From Borreliella valaisiana VS116 (GTDB taxonomy: Bacteria; Spirochaetota; Spirochaetia; Borreliales; Borreliaceae), in the NCBI RefSeq assembly GCF_000170955.2, contig NZ_ABCY02000001.1, positions 372,001-436,000 of the forward strand: 64,000 nt of DNA, read 5' to 3'. A program made the translations under genes and the position numbers. How positions within the stretch are numbered: position 1 is the first letter of the stretch; every line of letters begins with the position of its first letter. Positions 18,745-30,018 of the stretch are shown piece after piece. The notes under the pieces are model-generated. The model made no database searches. It was not told where the DNA came from and was given only the letters and a program-made list of their open reading frames with translations.

Positions 18745-20169
18745 TCAAAGCTTATCCAACAACATAGAACATCTTCCTGAAGGAATAGGAAGGGTTTTCT
18801 CTTTTTTATTTAATATATTTATTGTAAAATAATAAAGTTTTTCAGATTCCATTTTTATTTCCCAACCCCTTTTCCCTTTATTACAAATTATTGTAGTTTG
18901 ATTCTTTTTAAGAGATAAACTTTCTATCCCCATAATCTCAAGAGTGGGTATGTTCCAATATACAGTTTTATCGGGCAAACTAATTGTAAGCCCAATAATA
19001 TTTTCTATCATCAAGCTAATGCTAAAAAGCGCAAGATAGCAAATAAGATTTTTTTCAGTATAAGTTTTTTTATTAGAATCAAAATATGCAGGCCCTTCTT
19101 GCATAGGCTTATAAGCTTCCCAAATGTGCCCTTTAATTTTATTAAACGGCATTAGAGTATCTAATATATAATATAAATGCCTTATGGTAAATTCTCTTGC
19201 AATATTTGCACGACCACAATATTCAAGACCTTTGATCACAAAAAAATTCATATAAGTATAAACTGAACCATAATATCCATTTCCATCTTCACTAAAACCC
19301 GGCTCACTAACAGAAAGCGTTGGAAAGGGATTTGGAGTCCCAAAATGCTTAGTACTTTTTAAATAAAAAATCATTCTTTCTATTCTGTCCTCACTAGGAA
19401 TCTCGGAAAGCATTGGGAAAAACCCTACTATTGTCTTAATTTCAATAATATTCTCATTAACATCAAGATCATAATAAAATCCATCTTTTTCACTCCACAT
19501 TAAAGAATTAATCTTGACCTTAAGAGAAAAAAATCGTTTTTTGTATTCAAGTGATAAATTTTTATCATTTAAAATGTCTGCTAATTTAGAAATACAATAT
19601 GCACTATGAAGTTGCAATGAATTAAAATCTACAGGATAGTGTGCATTTACTCTTGGAGAGTTTTTATAAAAAATTTTATTTACATCAACTGAATAAAGAC
19701 CATTTTCTTTTAAAAATTTTTTTTCTATCCACTTATAATACTTATCAAGAATTGGCAAAACTTCAGAAATTCTCTTTTTATTTCCTGTTTTATGATACAA
19801 ATTATATTCAGCCCATGCAAAAATAGGAAATCCAATATTCTCTTCATTCTCATCAAGATCAATAATAGCATTGTTATTATCATATCTAGCTCTAATTGCA
19901 CCAGATTCTTCCTGCAGTTGATAAAATTTATCAATCGAAGATGTAGATGAATATTCCCCATTACTATAGACAAGAAAAAAGCTTGACATACAAGCTTGCA
20001 TCTGATCTATATAATTACAATTCTCCGAATAATAATTTTTATCTTTTTTGCTCTTATCAGAAATTTTTTGTAAAACAACCTTGGCTTGAATCCAAGATAA
20101 ACTTTTGTTATAAATATCAATAAAATCTTGATCATAATAGTAAATCTTGGGAAACATTTTTTTATTCAA
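18745..20169 (-). CDS. treA: trehalase-like glycoside hydrolase, (alpha/alpha)6 barrel
   Basis: A protein of about 474 residues resembling GH37/GH63 (clan GH-G) glycosidases, annotated as trehalase in B31 by memory (BB0381). Recognisable are AWAEYNLYHKTG, SGGxEDGxGYYG-like sequence (here EDGNGYYGSVYTYMNFFVIK), and HIWEAYKPMQEG near the C-terminus. The classic trehalase PROSITE-type signatures are not evident, so the true substrate could be another alpha-glucoside. No signal peptide is visible. I prefer the TTG at 20169 because GAGGA lies 7 bases upstream; an in-frame ATG at 20232 has no ribosome binding site and a TATAAT sequence lies just inside that extension. Trehalose may come from the tick host. 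Confidence 0.8.
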   Translation of the reverse strand: MNKKMFPKIYYYDQDFIDIYNKSLSWIQAKVVLQKISDKSKKDKNYYSENCNYIDQMQACMSSFFLVYSNGEYSSTSSIDKFYQLQEESGAIRARYDNNNAIIDLDENEENIGFPIFAWAEYNLYHKTGNKKRISEVLPILDKYYKWIEKKFLKENGLYSVDVNKIFYKNSPRVNAHYPVDFNSLQLHSAYCISKLADILNDKNLSLEYKKRFFSLKVKINSLMWSEKDGFYYDLDVNENIIEIKTIVGFFPMLSEIPSEDRIERMIFYLKSTKHFGTPNPFPTLSVSEPGFSEDGNGYYGSVYTYMNFFVIKGLEYCGRANIAREFTIRHLYYILDTLMPFNKIKGHIWEAYKPMQEGPAYFDSNKKTYTEKNLICYLALFSISLMIENIIGLTISLPDKTVYWNIPTLEIMGIESLSLKKNQTTIICNKGKRGWEIKMESEKLYYFTINILNKKEKTLPIPSGRCSMLLDKL

Positions 20170-20281
20170 TGCTAAATCCTCTAAAACAATAGAAATTTGC
20201 TTATATTTATTATAACACAATAAATATAGCATAATTAAAAAATTAAAAACTAGAAAATTAAAATCTTTTTTTTAAAAAAGT

Positions 20282-21307
20282 CTATAACTTTAATATTTGT
20301 TTTATAAAAATTTCGTATCCTTCCTGATTATAAGGAACAACAATCTCTTTATTGATTATTTTACTTTCAAGAACTTTTATGTATTCAAATTCATTCGCAT
20401 TAGACAACCCAACAACACCATCTCTTAATCCCATTTTAACAATTTTTCCACCTTCCCAAGCATTATTATTTTTAAGATATTCGCTAGTAATCAAATATAA
20501 TGCGTCACCAACATTTTTTATAACAGAAGTAATAAAATTTTTAGGAGCAAGATAAGACTGATCTTGATCGGATCCAATAACATAGTAACCATCACCAAGT
20601 TCTTTTGCTGCCTCAATAACACCAATCCCTGCCAAACCAGCTGCAAAATGAATTATATCTATTCCTTTAGAATACATTTTATTAGCCATGATTTTACCAA
20701 TATCAACATCGGAAAAAGAATTGGAGTATTCACTTACAATCTCTATGCCTTTATTAGCATACTTTGCACCAGCCTCATAGCCATAACGGAATGCATCCAC
20801 TATATCGCCCTTCAATCCTCCTATAAAACCTATTTTACCAGAAACACTTTTTTTAGCTGCAATATAGCCAGCTAAAAAAGCACCTTGCTCTATTCTAAAA
20901 ACAACACCAATCAAATTTTTAGGAATCTGGACATCATCACTATAAAGAGGATCTATTATTCCGTAGCTAATTTTTGGATTCTCTAATGAAACCGACAAAG
21001 CAACGTCCGTAAGCATATACCCTACAAGCCAAATCAAATCTGAACCATTCATTTTTAAATTATCAAGATCTGAAACATAACTAGAATAAACGCCAGAAGC
21101 AGCATTAGAAAAAACTTTTTCAATACTTTCTGGAAAATCTTTTTTCAAAAGCAACAAGGCCTTATTAGCGCTAGAATTAAAAGATTTGTCATCAAGAATA
21201 CCATCTACCAACATAGATATCTTAACTTTATTTGAACCAGATTTTATTCCATTTTCACCCAAGCAAGAAATCAACAAAATGCCGAATATAAAAATTGCAA
21301 TCCTCAT
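20282..21307 (-). CDS. bmpB: basic membrane lipoprotein B (BMP-family nucleoside-binding)
   Basis: A 341-residue BMP-family (PnrA-like) lipoprotein, the substrate-binding component type of purine-nucleoside ABC importers. The signal peptide ends in LLISC, making Cys the acylated residue. Family motifs are [49 protein letters not shown] (in parts), [19 protein letters not shown] and GSDQDQSYLAP. I start at the ATG at 21307, with GGAGAAGAG upstream, rather than the ATG 27 bases earlier. It is the last of four tandem paralogues and lies 84 bases after bmpA, as in the known bmpAB transcript. Confidence 0.95.
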   Translation of the reverse strand: MRIAIFIFGILLISCLGENGIKSGSNKVKISMLVDGILDDKSFNSSANKALLLLKKDFPESIEKVFSNAASGVYSSYVSDLDNLKMNGSDLIWLVGYMLTDVALSVSLENPKISYGIIDPLYSDDVQIPKNLIGVVFRIEQGAFLAGYIAAKKSVSGKIGFIGGLKGDIVDAFRYGYEAGAKYANKGIEIVSEYSNSFSDVDIGKIMANKMYSKGIDIIHFAAGLAGIGVIEAAKELGDGYYVIGSDQDQSYLAPKNFITSVIKNVGDALYLITSEYLKNNNAWEGGKIVKMGLRDGVVGLSNANEFEYIKVLESKIINKEIVVPYNQEGYEIFIKQILKL

Positions 21308-21391
21308 ATAGAACTCTTCTCCATTTCCCACCATTTACACAAAACCAATGTGTTTTTTATACTTAAAAAATAAAATATATTGATTGTTTAT

Positions 21392-22411
21392 TCAAATAAA
21401 TTCTTTAAGAAATTTTTCATAACTTTCTTTATTATATGGAACAATAACTTCTTTATTGATTATTTTACTAGAAATACTATCGATTTCTTTTTCAAGTTCA
21501 AAGGGAATCATCTTGGGATTTCTTACAAACCCTACAACTCCTTCTTTAAGGCCATAATTTATTAATTTTCCACCTTCGAAAGTATTAGTTTTTAAATAGT
21601 TAGATGTAAAAATATTTAAAGCTCTACCAACATCTTTAGTTGAAGATGTAATAACATTATCAGGAGCAAGATATGATTGATCTTCATCAACTCCAATAAT
21701 GTAATGCCCAGAACCAAGTTCTTTTGCAACTTCAATAGCACCAATCCCTCCAAGACCTGCAGCATGATGAATAATGTCTATCCCATCAGAATACATTTTA
21801 ATTGCAATGCTTCTACTAGCCTCAAGGTCGGCAAAACTACCAATATAATGAGTAAATATTTTTATATCTTTATTGGCATACTTAGCACCGGCTTCATACC
21901 CATACCTGAAAGCATCTACTATCTCGCTCTTTATTCCCCCTAAAAACCCAATTTTACCTGTTTTAGAAACTTTTGAAGCAATATAACCTGTCAAAAACGC
22001 GCCTTCTTGAGCTCTAAAAGTCATACCTACTAAATTCGCAGGAATAGGCTCATTAGAATAAACAGGGTCAATAATTGCATATTTCACTTCTGAATTTTGC
22101 AAAGAAACAACCTTGGCTACATCGCTAAATCTATACCCAATAAGCCAAATTAAATTTGAGCCTGTATCTTTAAGCCCCTCAAGATCAGATAAATAAGAAT
22201 TTGATGAAGATTCTTTTAAAACAAACTCAACTTTAAATTCTTCTTTAACCTTTTTTATACCATTTAAAGCGCTCTCATTAAAAGATTTATCATCAAAAGT
22301 TCCATCAATTATTACAGAAACCTTAGGAATTCCACCCTCAAGACTACCCTTACCACTACAAGATAAAAAAATAATACTTTCAAACAAAATTAATAACAAC
22401 AATTTACTCAT
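21392..22411 (-). CDS. bmpA: basic membrane protein A (P39), BMP-family lipoprotein
   Basis: A 339-residue lipoprotein, the P39 antigen. The signal peptide ends in IIFLSC. The nucleoside-binding pattern of the BMP family is present: [61 protein letters not shown] and [11 protein letters not shown]. Known work links BmpA to laminin binding and arthritis and the family to purine-nucleoside uptake. AAAAGGAAAA precedes the ATG. Several residues differ from B31 P39 as I recall it, supporting a different genospecies. It lies 40 bases after bmpC. Confidence 0.96.
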   Translation of the reverse strand: MSKLLLLILFESIIFLSCSGKGSLEGGIPKVSVIIDGTFDDKSFNESALNGIKKVKEEFKVEFVLKESSSNSYLSDLEGLKDTGSNLIWLIGYRFSDVAKVVSLQNSEVKYAIIDPVYSNEPIPANLVGMTFRAQEGAFLTGYIASKVSKTGKIGFLGGIKSEIVDAFRYGYEAGAKYANKDIKIFTHYIGSFADLEASRSIAIKMYSDGIDIIHHAAGLGGIGAIEVAKELGSGHYIIGVDEDQSYLAPDNVITSSTKDVGRALNIFTSNYLKTNTFEGGKLINYGLKEGVVGFVRNPKMIPFELEKEIDSISSKIINKEVIVPYNKESYEKFLKEFI

Positions 22412-22451
22412 AAAATATTTTCCTTTTCAAATAAAGTTATACCTAAGTAGT

Positions 22452-23513
22452 TTATAACTTTGATTTAAATAAATCAAATGCATACTCACTATCAGGAACA
22501 ATAATTTCTCCACTTATTATTTTATTTTCTAGATCAACAATTTCATCGACTAGTCTATTATTTAAAACATCAGGATCCTTAACAATTTCTATTACTCCTT
22601 CTTTTAATCCTCGATCAATAACAACTCCACCCTTAAAAACTCCGTTTTTTATATAATCTGATGAAACAGAATAAATAACCTTACTAATATCCTTAAGTAT
22701 TGAAGTAATAACATTTTGAGGCGCAATATACGATTGATCTTGATTTAAACCAACAACATAATATTTAGGTCCAAGTTCCTTAGCAGCGTCAAAAACTCCA
22801 AGCCCAGTTATACCGGCTATTGGGAAAATAACACCTACTTTATCCTCTTTGTACATGAACCGAGCCATTTCTTTGCCTTTCTCTTTATCAAAAAGAGAGG
22901 GTGCTTTTTTAGAAACTAATCTTAATTTGGGATTAGCATAAAAAATTCCAGCCTTAAAACCAAACTTAAAATCATTTAAATATTCGCTTACAGGGCCTGT
23001 TAAAAATCCAATCTTTCCCCTTTTACTCATCTTAGCAGCAATATATCCAGCTAAAAATGCAGCCTCTTCATTTCTAAACTTAATGGCCAAAGAATTCTTA
23101 GGAACCTTAATATCACCATAATCAAAAGCATCTATAATCCCATAATAAATATCTGGACGTTCATACGAAAGCTTAACCGACAAACCGGAAAATTTGTATC
23201 CAATCAACCAAAAAAGATTTAAAGGATTTTTTTGAATTTCATAAGCATCTTCTGTCATTGCTTCATCAACAGTAAGAAGTCTTTTACCCTCAATAGGGTA
23301 AGGCCTTAAAGATTTAGTTATAAGTTTTACTCCAAAATCATCTCTAAGTTTTACAACACCATCATGAACACTTTGATTATAGCCTTTATCATGAAAGCTA
23401 CCATTAGCCAAAACACCTATAACAACTTTATCAGATTTAATAGACTTTTTATTAGATTTAAAACAAGCCAATACTAATAAAGGTAAAACAATAAAAATAA
23501 ATCTTTTAAACAA
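22452..23513 (-). CDS. bmpC: basic membrane lipoprotein C (BMP family)
   Basis: A 353-residue BMP-family lipoprotein, the most divergent of the four. It starts with TTG, supported by GGAGAGG about 8 bases upstream. The signal peptide ends in LLVLAC. Motifs are ANGSFHDKGYNQSVHDG, LFWLIGYKFSG, YGIIDAFDYG, GYIAAKMSKRGKIGF and GLNQDQSYIAPQN. It carries an insertion in the N-terminal lobe (region RPYPIEGKRLLTVDEAM) absent from its neighbours. Binding specificity may therefore differ; that is inference. It is preceded by 290 bases holding a terminator for bmpD. Confidence 0.95.
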   Translation of the reverse strand: MFKRFIFIVLPLLVLACFKSNKKSIKSDKVVIGVLANGSFHDKGYNQSVHDGVVKLRDDFGVKLITKSLRPYPIEGKRLLTVDEAMTEDAYEIQKNPLNLFWLIGYKFSGLSVKLSYERPDIYYGIIDAFDYGDIKVPKNSLAIKFRNEEAAFLAGYIAAKMSKRGKIGFLTGPVSEYLNDFKFGFKAGIFYANPKLRLVSKKAPSLFDKEKGKEMARFMYKEDKVGVIFPIAGITGLGVFDAAKELGPKYYVVGLNQDQSYIAPQNVITSILKDISKVIYSVSSDYIKNGVFKGGVVIDRGLKEGVIEIVKDPDVLNNRLVDEIVDLENKIISGEIIVPDSEYAFDLFKSKL

Positions 23514-23674
23514 AATTAATCCTCTCCTTACAAAATTTACTTAAAAAATTTAAATTTTTTAAAATCAAAATATTAACTTTACTTTACTAACAAGTAGTAT
23601 TCTTTATTTATAAAATATAAAATACTAATAAACCTTAAAAAAACAAATAATACTTTTAGTATTAATAAAAACAC

Positions 23675-23708
23675 GGTGGTAGGAAAAATTATTTTTTCCT
23701 ACATCACC
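23675..23708 (-). terminator. hairpin terminator after bmpD
   Basis: In the 290-base bmpD-bmpC gap an inverted repeat pairs GTAGGAAAAA with TTTTTCCTAC around a 4-base loop. An outer GGTG/CACC helix extends it past a 2-base bulge. On the minus strand it is followed by GTGTTTTTATT. It lies about 96 bases after the bmpD stop and would separate bmpD from bmpCAB. The rest of the gap is AT-rich with no gene that I can see and should hold the bmpC promoter. Confidence 0.7.
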
Positions 23709-23803
23709 ATGGTATCCAAATTTAAACCCTTTTACAAGATTAATCTAAATTAAATTACAAAAATTAAAAACATTTTTAACAAGTGTCCCCCATACAAATC
23801 AAG

Positions 23804-24829
23804 TTAATTTTCTATTTGCAAAACAAAGTTATCATAAGATACCTTGTCATAAGGCGCTCTTATTATACCATTAATTATGCTTTGCCCAATTTTCAATGAT
23901 TTTTCATAAATCTCAAAATACTCTGATTTTAAATTTTCATTTAAAACCAAACCAAGCCCATCTTCTTTAAGCCCAAACAAAATGGTCTTGCCCCCATCCC
24001 AAACTCCAGTTTCTAAATACTTTTTTGTTAAACTATACATCAATGAATCAACTTTCTTTACAGCAGAAATAAGAACATTCTTAGGAGCAAGATATGCTTG
24101 ATCCTGATCGACTCCAATAATATAATGATCAGGCCCTAATTCTTTTGCAGCCTCAATTACTCCTATACCAGAAAGCCCTGCGGCTGCAAATATAATATCA
24201 ACCCCATCTCGATACATATTAGATGCTGTTGAACGACCAAGTCCAAAGTCTCCAAATGTGCCAACATATTGAGAGACCACTTTAATATTGGAATTTGCAT
24301 ACTTAGCACCAGCTTCGTATCCATACATAAAAGATTCCAAAACTTTTCCTTTCACTCCTCCAATAAATCCAATCTTACCTGTTTTAGAAGCCTTTGACGC
24401 AAAATATCCTGCTAAAAAAGCCACCTCTTCGGATCTAAAACTAATATTAAGAAGATTTTTGGGTATTTGAATTTCATTATAAACCCCTTCTATGATTGCA
24501 TAACTAATGGAAACGTTCTCATGAGCTCTTTGCAAAAGAGTATCTGACAATTTAAATCCAATTCCCCAAATCAAATTTGAATTACCATCTTCTAAATTTG
24601 AAATATCTCCCAAATAAGAATTACCTGTAGATGCTTTTTCAATTATATTTATATTAAAATCTGCCTTTAATTTTCTTATCGCCTTAGAAGAACTTTCATT
24701 AAATCCTTTATCATCAAAAGCACCATCAACTATAAGCGAAACTGTTTTTGATTCTGAATTACCATCATCAGAGCCAGAACAAGAAATAATAAATAATAAA
24801 TATAATAAATAATAAATTCTTTTTAACAC
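23804..24829 (-). CDS. bmpD: basic membrane lipoprotein D (BMP-family nucleoside-binding)
   Basis: A 341-residue BMP-family lipoprotein. It uses GTG with GGAGGG 9 bases upstream. The signal peptide ends in LLFIISC, followed by a Ser/Asp/Asn linker. Motifs include [60 protein letters not shown] and [11 protein letters not shown]. BmpD is, from memory, the family member shown structurally to bind purine nucleosides such as adenosine. It stands first in the array, with its own terminator downstream, and follows the rpsG terminator, so it must have its own promoter. Confidence 0.96.
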   Translation of the reverse strand: MLKRIYYLLYLLFIISCSGSDDGNSESKTVSLIVDGAFDDKGFNESSSKAIRKLKADFNINIIEKASTGNSYLGDISNLEDGNSNLIWGIGFKLSDTLLQRAHENVSISYAIIEGVYNEIQIPKNLLNISFRSEEVAFLAGYFASKASKTGKIGFIGGVKGKVLESFMYGYEAGAKYANSNIKVVSQYVGTFGDFGLGRSTASNMYRDGVDIIFAAAGLSGIGVIEAAKELGPDHYIIGVDQDQAYLAPKNVLISAVKKVDSLMYSLTKKYLETGVWDGGKTILFGLKEDGLGLVLNENLKSEYFEIYEKSLKIGQSIINGIIRAPYDKVSYDNFVLQIEN

Positions 24830-24900
24830 AAAAATACCCTCCTTACTTTAATAAAATAAATACAAAAAATAGCCCTAATAATACACAATATATAAGCAAA

Positions 24901-24931
24901 AAAAAGACACCTTTTTTTAAGGTGTCTTTTT
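24901..24931 (-). terminator. terminator of the str/rpo ribosomal cluster
   Basis: AAAAAGACACC and its complement GGTGTCTTTTT flank a T/A loop immediately after the rpsG stop; on the minus strand the hairpin runs into a long T-tract. This is a textbook intrinsic terminator closing the rpsL-rpsG end. Confidence 0.9.
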
Positions 24932-25403
24932 ACCATCTATAATGAGTAAAAGCTTTATTTGCTTCAGCCATTCTATGAGTATCTTCTTTCTTCTTAAAGG
25001 CAGCTCCAGTAGAATTATATGCATTTAAAAGTTCGTTTGACAACTTCTCCTTCATAGACTTACCACTAGATTTTCTAGCAGCAAAAATAATCCACTTCAT
25101 AGCCAAAGCCTCTCTTCTCTCTTCTCTAACTTCAACAGGAACTTGATATGTAGCACCACCCACTCGTCTACTTCTTACTTCTACCAACGGTTTAATATTA
25201 TCTAAAGCTTTATAAAAAACAGCCATTTTATCACTATCTTCAAGCTTATCAGCAAGCAAATCAATCGAACTATAAAGTATATTCTCGCTTATTGATTTTT
25301 TTCCATCATACATCATCCTGTTTGCAAACTTTGCAACAATTCTAGAATTATACCTGGTATCAATAAAAATTTTCTTTTTGATTTTTTTATTTTTTCTTGA
25401 CAT
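24930..25403 (-). CDS. rpsG: 30S ribosomal protein S7
   Basis: A 157-residue S7, which nucleates assembly of the 30S head by binding the 16S 3' domain. Family sequence is clear: [33 protein letters not shown]-rich [11 protein letters not shown] and the C-terminal [15 protein letters not shown]. It lies 24 bases after rpsL and ends in the terminator. The usual downstream fusA/tuf genes of the str operon do not follow here. Confidence 0.98.
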   Translation of the reverse strand: MSRKNKKIKKKIFIDTRYNSRIVAKFANRMMYDGKKSISENILYSSIDLLADKLEDSDKMAVFYKALDNIKPLVEVRSRRVGGATYQVPVEVREERREALAMKWIIFAARKSSGKSMKEKLSNELLNAYNSTGAAFKKKEDTHRMAEANKAFTHYRW

Positions 25404-25427
25404 ATTTAATATTAACCCACCTTCCAG

Positions 25428-25802
25428 TTAAGCTTTAGGTTTTTTTGTTCCATACTTAGATCTACCCTTTTTCCTATTATTAACACCAAGAGTATCCTTG
25501 GCTCCTCGAACAATATGGTACCTTACTCCAGGTAAATCTTTAACTCGACCACCTCTAATTAAAACCACGGAATGTTCTTGTAAATTATGACCAATTCCTG
25601 GAATATATGCTGTTACTTCAAACCCATTTGAAAGTCTAACACGTGCTACTTTTCTTAAAGCTGAATTAGGCTTTTTGGGTGTTACGGTCATTACACGCGT
25701 ACAAATTCCTCTTCTTTGAGGGCAATTTTGAAGCGCAGGAGATGCGGTCTTCTCCGTTTGACTTTTTCTAGGCTTTCTAATTAATTGATTAATTGTAGGC
25801 AT
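25428..25802 (-). CDS. rpsL: 30S ribosomal protein S12
   Basis: A 124-residue S12 at the decoding centre. The conserved [20 protein letters not shown] and VRYHIVRG segments are present, with Lys at the streptomycin-sensitive positions, so no resistance substitution is visible. It follows rpoC by 67 bases, joining the rpo and str clusters on one strand. A GGAGAG site precedes the ATG. Confidence 0.98.
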   Translation of the reverse strand: MPTINQLIRKPRKSQTEKTASPALQNCPQRRGICTRVMTVTPKKPNSALRKVARVRLSNGFEVTAYIPGIGHNLQEHSVVLIRGGRVKDLPGVRYHIVRGAKDTLGVNNRKKGRSKYGTKKPKA

Positions 25803-25869
25803 TTATCAACGCTCTCCTTTTCTCGATATTATTAATAAAATGGTAGCAAATATATCACTTATTTTCAAG

Positions 25870-28800
25870 TTAAACTTTAGAATCGATATTTTCACTAACT
25901 TTAATCTTTTTATAAAGTCCCATACCAGTTCCAGTAGGAATTAAATGCCCAATTACAACATTTTCTTTCAATCCTCTAAGATCATCTATTTTACCAGCAA
26001 TAGAAGCATCTGTTAATACTTTCGTTGTTTCCTGGAAAGAAGCTGCAGAAATAAAAGAATCTATATTAAGAGACGTCTTAGTTACTCCTATAAGAATAGG
26101 ACTTGCTATTGCTGGCTCACCACCCTGTTCGATTACTTTTCTATTTTGCTCATAAAAAGTGTGCTTATCTACCTTTTGTCCATAAACAAAATTAGTATCA
26201 CCAACCGCTACAATCTTAACTTTTTTCATCATTTGTTTAATTATCACACCAATATGTTTGTCATTAATACTAACACCCTGTTTTCGATAAACATCTTGAA
26301 TTTCTGCTAACAAGAACTCTTGCAAACTAATTCCACCTAAAATTTCAAGTACATCATGAGGATTGATTCTACCATCACAAAGCATATCTCCTGCTTTAAC
26401 AACATCCCCATCTCTAACTAAAAGATGCTTGCCGGCCGGAATATAATGCTTATGTTCAACCCCATACTCATCTAAAATATTAATAAGTCTTTTACCTTTT
26501 TGAATTGATTTAAATTGTACAATTCCACTTACTTTAGCCATTTCGGTTAAATTCTTAGGGATTCTTGTTTCAAAAAGATCATTAACACGGGGTAATCCCC
26601 CTGTAATATCCTGAGTTTTTTCAGAGCCTTTAGAAAGTTTAGCTATAACATCTCCTATATTAACATTCTGACCATCTTCAACTTGAAGATAAGCATCACC
26701 TGGTAATACATAAGATGCAACCTCCATACCACTACTATCAACAATAAAAATTCTAGGATCAAGAGATTCAAAAACATTATCTGTAATTCTTTTCTCAACA
26801 TTTCCTGTTTCAGTATTTATCTCTTCCTTAAGAGTTGTTCCTAAGATAATATCCTTAAATTTAATTTTACCTTTAACCTCTGCAATAATGGGCTCTGCAA
26901 ATGGGTCAAATGTACCAATAACTTTGCCCGATTCAACATAATCACCAACCTCTATTTCAAGCTTTGTGCCAGCTTTCAAGGCAACCTCTTGCTCTTCTGA
27001 TACTATGAAAAATTTATCGTCTCTTAATTTAACATAACCAATATAAGAAGAGAGAATCTCTACACCCTTTTTATTAATAAATAAAGGGATTCCTTTGATT
27101 ACTCTTTGGGAATCTAAAACTTTAATCTCTTTTATGTTCTTAATTGTTTCCTCATAAAAAACATTGATTATTTTTAAAGTTCCTTTTCTTGTGAAAAGAA
27201 TTCCATTGTTAACCTGAACATTAAAACCTTCTATGCCATTAAGTATAAAAGCATTCTTTAAAGATATTTTATCATCTTCACTGCCAGCCTGGGCAACTCC
27301 ACCAATATGAAAAGTTCTCATGGTCAATTGAGTACCTGGTTGACCTATGGACTGAGCAGCAATTATTCCTACAGCTTCACCAATGTTAACAGGTTTGTTC
27401 TTTGAAAAATCTCTACCATAACATTTTTGACAAACGCCATGTTCAGCTTCACATGTTAAAACAGATCTAATAACAAGTTTTTCAATACCGATTTTCTCTA
27501 ATAACTCTATTTTAGCTTCTGATATTTCTTCATTTGCATCCAAAACAATCTCACCGGTAATTGGATTTTTTATTCTTTCAATAGAATAACTCCCAACAGC
27601 TTTTTCTTTCAAAGATTCTAATATTTCTTCACCATTTTTTACAGTTTCAACTTTTATTCCGTTTATGGTCCCACAATCTTCTATTCTAACAACAACATCT
27701 TGAGCAATGTCTACCAATCTTCGAGTTAAATACCCAGCATCAGCTGTCTTAAGAGCAGTATCTGCTAGACCCTTTCTCGCTCCATTTGTAGATATAAAAA
27801 ACTCTATCACAGAAAGACCTTCTTTAAAGTTAGAAATAATTGGAAGCTCAATAATATCCCCAGAAGTTTTTGCCATCAATCCTCTCATACCAGCAAGTTG
27901 CCTTATTTGATTTCTACTACCTCTAGCACCAGAATCTGCCATCATATATATGACATTAAATCCATCTCTGTCTTTCTTCAAAATTTCCATCATCTTATTA
28001 GTAAGTTCTTCATTTGTCTTTAACCAAACAGAAACCACATTATTATAACGCTCTTCACCAGTAATAACACCTTTGGCATAATCATTTTGAATTTTAGCAA
28101 TCTCTTTATTTGCCCTGTCTACATAAGTTCTCTTTTCATCGGGCACAATAATATCACTCATACTAATTGTGCACCCAAACTTAGTGGCATACCTAAAGCC
28201 GAGCTCCTTGATAATATCAAGCATTTCAATTACAGTAGAAGAACCATGAACTACATAAACTTTTGATATTAAAGTTTGTAATTCCAAATCACTAAGAGTT
28301 TTATTTACAAATTCAATTCCATTGGGCAAAGCCTCATTAAATATAACCCTACCAGCTGTAGTTTTTTTGTATTCACCATCAATTTTTACATAAATAGAAG
28401 CATTGTAATCTAGGCTCCTATTATTTATAGCAAGAATAACATTGTTAAAGTTTAAAAACTTTTTACCTTCTCCAGCAACATTCTTTTTTTCCATTGTTAA
28501 ATAATATAAACCCAAAACAATATCTTGAGATGGGAAAACAATAGGGTGCCCATTAGCGGGATTTAAAAGATTATTTGTTGAAAGCATTAAAGCCCAACTC
28601 TCAGCTTGTGCTGACGGAGTAAGAGGTACATGCACTGCCATTTGATCACCATCAAAATCAGCATTATATGCATGACAAACAAGAGGATGCAATTTTATTG
28701 CCTTACCCTCAACTAACACAGGCTCAAAAGCCTGAATTCCAAGTCTGTGAAGAGTAGGTGCCCTATTTAAAAGAATAGGGTGCTCTTTGATAACAAGATC

Positions 28801-30003
28801 TAAAATTTGCCATACCTCGTCAACTTCTTGTTCAATCAAATTTTTTGCTCTTTTAATATTAAAAACAGCCTCACTCTCAATTAACCTTCTTATAACAAAA
28901 GGCTTAAACAGCTCAAGAGCCATTTTTGCAGGTAATCCGCATTGATGTAACTTTAGCTCAGGTCCAACAACAATCACAGAACGACCAGAATAATCGACTC
29001 TTTTACCAAGCAGGTTTTGCCTAAATCTTCCTTGCTTACCTTTTAGCGCATCGGAAAGCGACTTAAGAGGCCTGCTAGATGAGCCCTTGACAACCTTCCT
29101 TTTATGAGAATTGTCAAATAAAGAGTCTACTGATTCTTGAAGCATTCTTTTTTCGTTTCTCACAATAATCTCTGGCGCATTAAGAAGAAGCAATTTCCTT
29201 AAACGATTATTCCTATTTATAACTCTTCTATAAAGATCGTTAAGATCAGATGTTGCAAAGCGTCCTCCATCAAGCTGAACCATCGGCCTAATTTCTGGAG
29301 GAATAACAGGAAGAACCTCCATAATCATCCATTCTGGCTTATTACCAGAAATTTTAAAATTTTCAATAATTTCAAGACGTCTTAAGAGTTTTTTATCAGT
29401 TTTATCATCTTTATCTATCATTTGAACTCTAAGCTTAGATGAAAGCTCATCAAGATCAAGATTTTCAAGAAGAGTTTTAATAGCTTCAGCTCCCATCGAA
29501 GCATTAAAAGACATACCATATCGCTCTCTAGCCTCTATGTATTCATCTTCATTTAAAAGCTGCATTTTTTTAAGATCAGTATCACCCGGTTCAATTACTA
29601 CATATTTTTCATAATAAAGAATAGAATTTAAACTAGATGCTGTAATGTCAAGCAAAAGACCAATTCTAGAGGGTATATATTTGTAATACCAAATATGGGC
29701 AACCGGAGCTGCTAGCTCAATATGCCCCATTCTTTCACGCCTCACCTTAAAATGAGTAACTTCCACATTACAACGATCACAAATAATGCCTTTATATCTA
29801 ACTGACTTGAATTTACCACAATAACATTCCCATTCCTTTGTAGTACCAAAAATCCTTTCACAAAAAAGTCCATCCTTTTCGGGTCTCAAAGTTCTATAAT
29901 TAATAGTCTCAGACTTTTTAACTTCTCCGTAAGACCAATTTCTAATTTGGTCAGGAGATGCTATTTTAATTTTTATTTTTTCAAAATCTCTTATCTCTTT
30001 CAT
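25870..30003 (-). CDS. rpoC: DNA-directed RNA polymerase subunit beta'
   Basis: A 1377-residue beta' subunit of normal length. The zinc-binding N-terminus (CxCGK...CDRCNVEV), the active-site motif [15 protein letters not shown], the trigger/bridge region ([21 protein letters not shown] in parts) and the second zinc site ([13 protein letters not shown]) are visible. It begins 15 bases after rpoB, so the two are coupled in one operon. Confidence 0.98.
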   Translation of the reverse strand: MKEIRDFEKIKIKIASPDQIRNWSYGEVKKSETINYRTLRPEKDGLFCERIFGTTKEWECYCGKFKSVRYKGIICDRCNVEVTHFKVRRERMGHIELAAPVAHIWYYKYIPSRIGLLLDITASSLNSILYYEKYVVIEPGDTDLKKMQLLNEDEYIEARERYGMSFNASMGAEAIKTLLENLDLDELSSKLRVQMIDKDDKTDKKLLRRLEIIENFKISGNKPEWMIMEVLPVIPPEIRPMVQLDGGRFATSDLNDLYRRVINRNNRLRKLLLLNAPEIIVRNEKRMLQESVDSLFDNSHKRKVVKGSSSRPLKSLSDALKGKQGRFRQNLLGKRVDYSGRSVIVVGPELKLHQCGLPAKMALELFKPFVIRRLIESEAVFNIKRAKNLIEQEVDEVWQILDLVIKEHPILLNRAPTLHRLGIQAFEPVLVEGKAIKLHPLVCHAYNADFDGDQMAVHVPLTPSAQAESWALMLSTNNLLNPANGHPIVFPSQDIVLGLYYLTMEKKNVAGEGKKFLNFNNVILAINNRSLDYNASIYVKIDGEYKKTTAGRVIFNEALPNGIEFVNKTLSDLELQTLISKVYVVHGSSTVIEMLDIIKELGFRYATKFGCTISMSDIIVPDEKRTYVDRANKEIAKIQNDYAKGVITGEERYNNVVSVWLKTNEELTNKMMEILKKDRDGFNVIYMMADSGARGSRNQIRQLAGMRGLMAKTSGDIIELPIISNFKEGLSVIEFFISTNGARKGLADTALKTADAGYLTRRLVDIAQDVVVRIEDCGTINGIKVETVKNGEEILESLKEKAVGSYSIERIKNPITGEIVLDANEEISEAKIELLEKIGIEKLVIRSVLTCEAEHGVCQKCYGRDFSKNKPVNIGEAVGIIAAQSIGQPGTQLTMRTFHIGGVAQAGSEDDKISLKNAFILNGIEGFNVQVNNGILFTRKGTLKIINVFYEETIKNIKEIKVLDSQRVIKGIPLFINKKGVEILSSYIGYVKLRDDKFFIVSEEQEVALKAGTKLEIEVGDYVESGKVIGTFDPFAEPIIAEVKGKIKFKDIILGTTLKEEINTETGNVEKRITDNVFESLDPRIFIVDSSGMEVASYVLPGDAYLQVEDGQNVNIGDVIAKLSKGSEKTQDITGGLPRVNDLFETRIPKNLTEMAKVSGIVQFKSIQKGKRLINILDEYGVEHKHYIPAGKHLLVRDGDVVKAGDMLCDGRINPHDVLEILGGISLQEFLLAEIQDVYRKQGVSINDKHIGVIIKQMMKKVKIVAVGDTNFVYGQKVDKHTFYEQNRKVIEQGGEPAIASPILIGVTKTSLNIDSFISAASFQETTKVLTDASIAGKIDDLRGLKENVVIGHLIPTGTGMGLYKKIKVSENIDSKV

Positions 30004-30018
30004 AAAAACTCCAAAAAC

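Noticed and set aside
23514..23803. Possible small gene in the bmpD-bmpC gap
   Set aside because: No frame with a ribosome binding site was found; the notable structure is the terminator hairpin.
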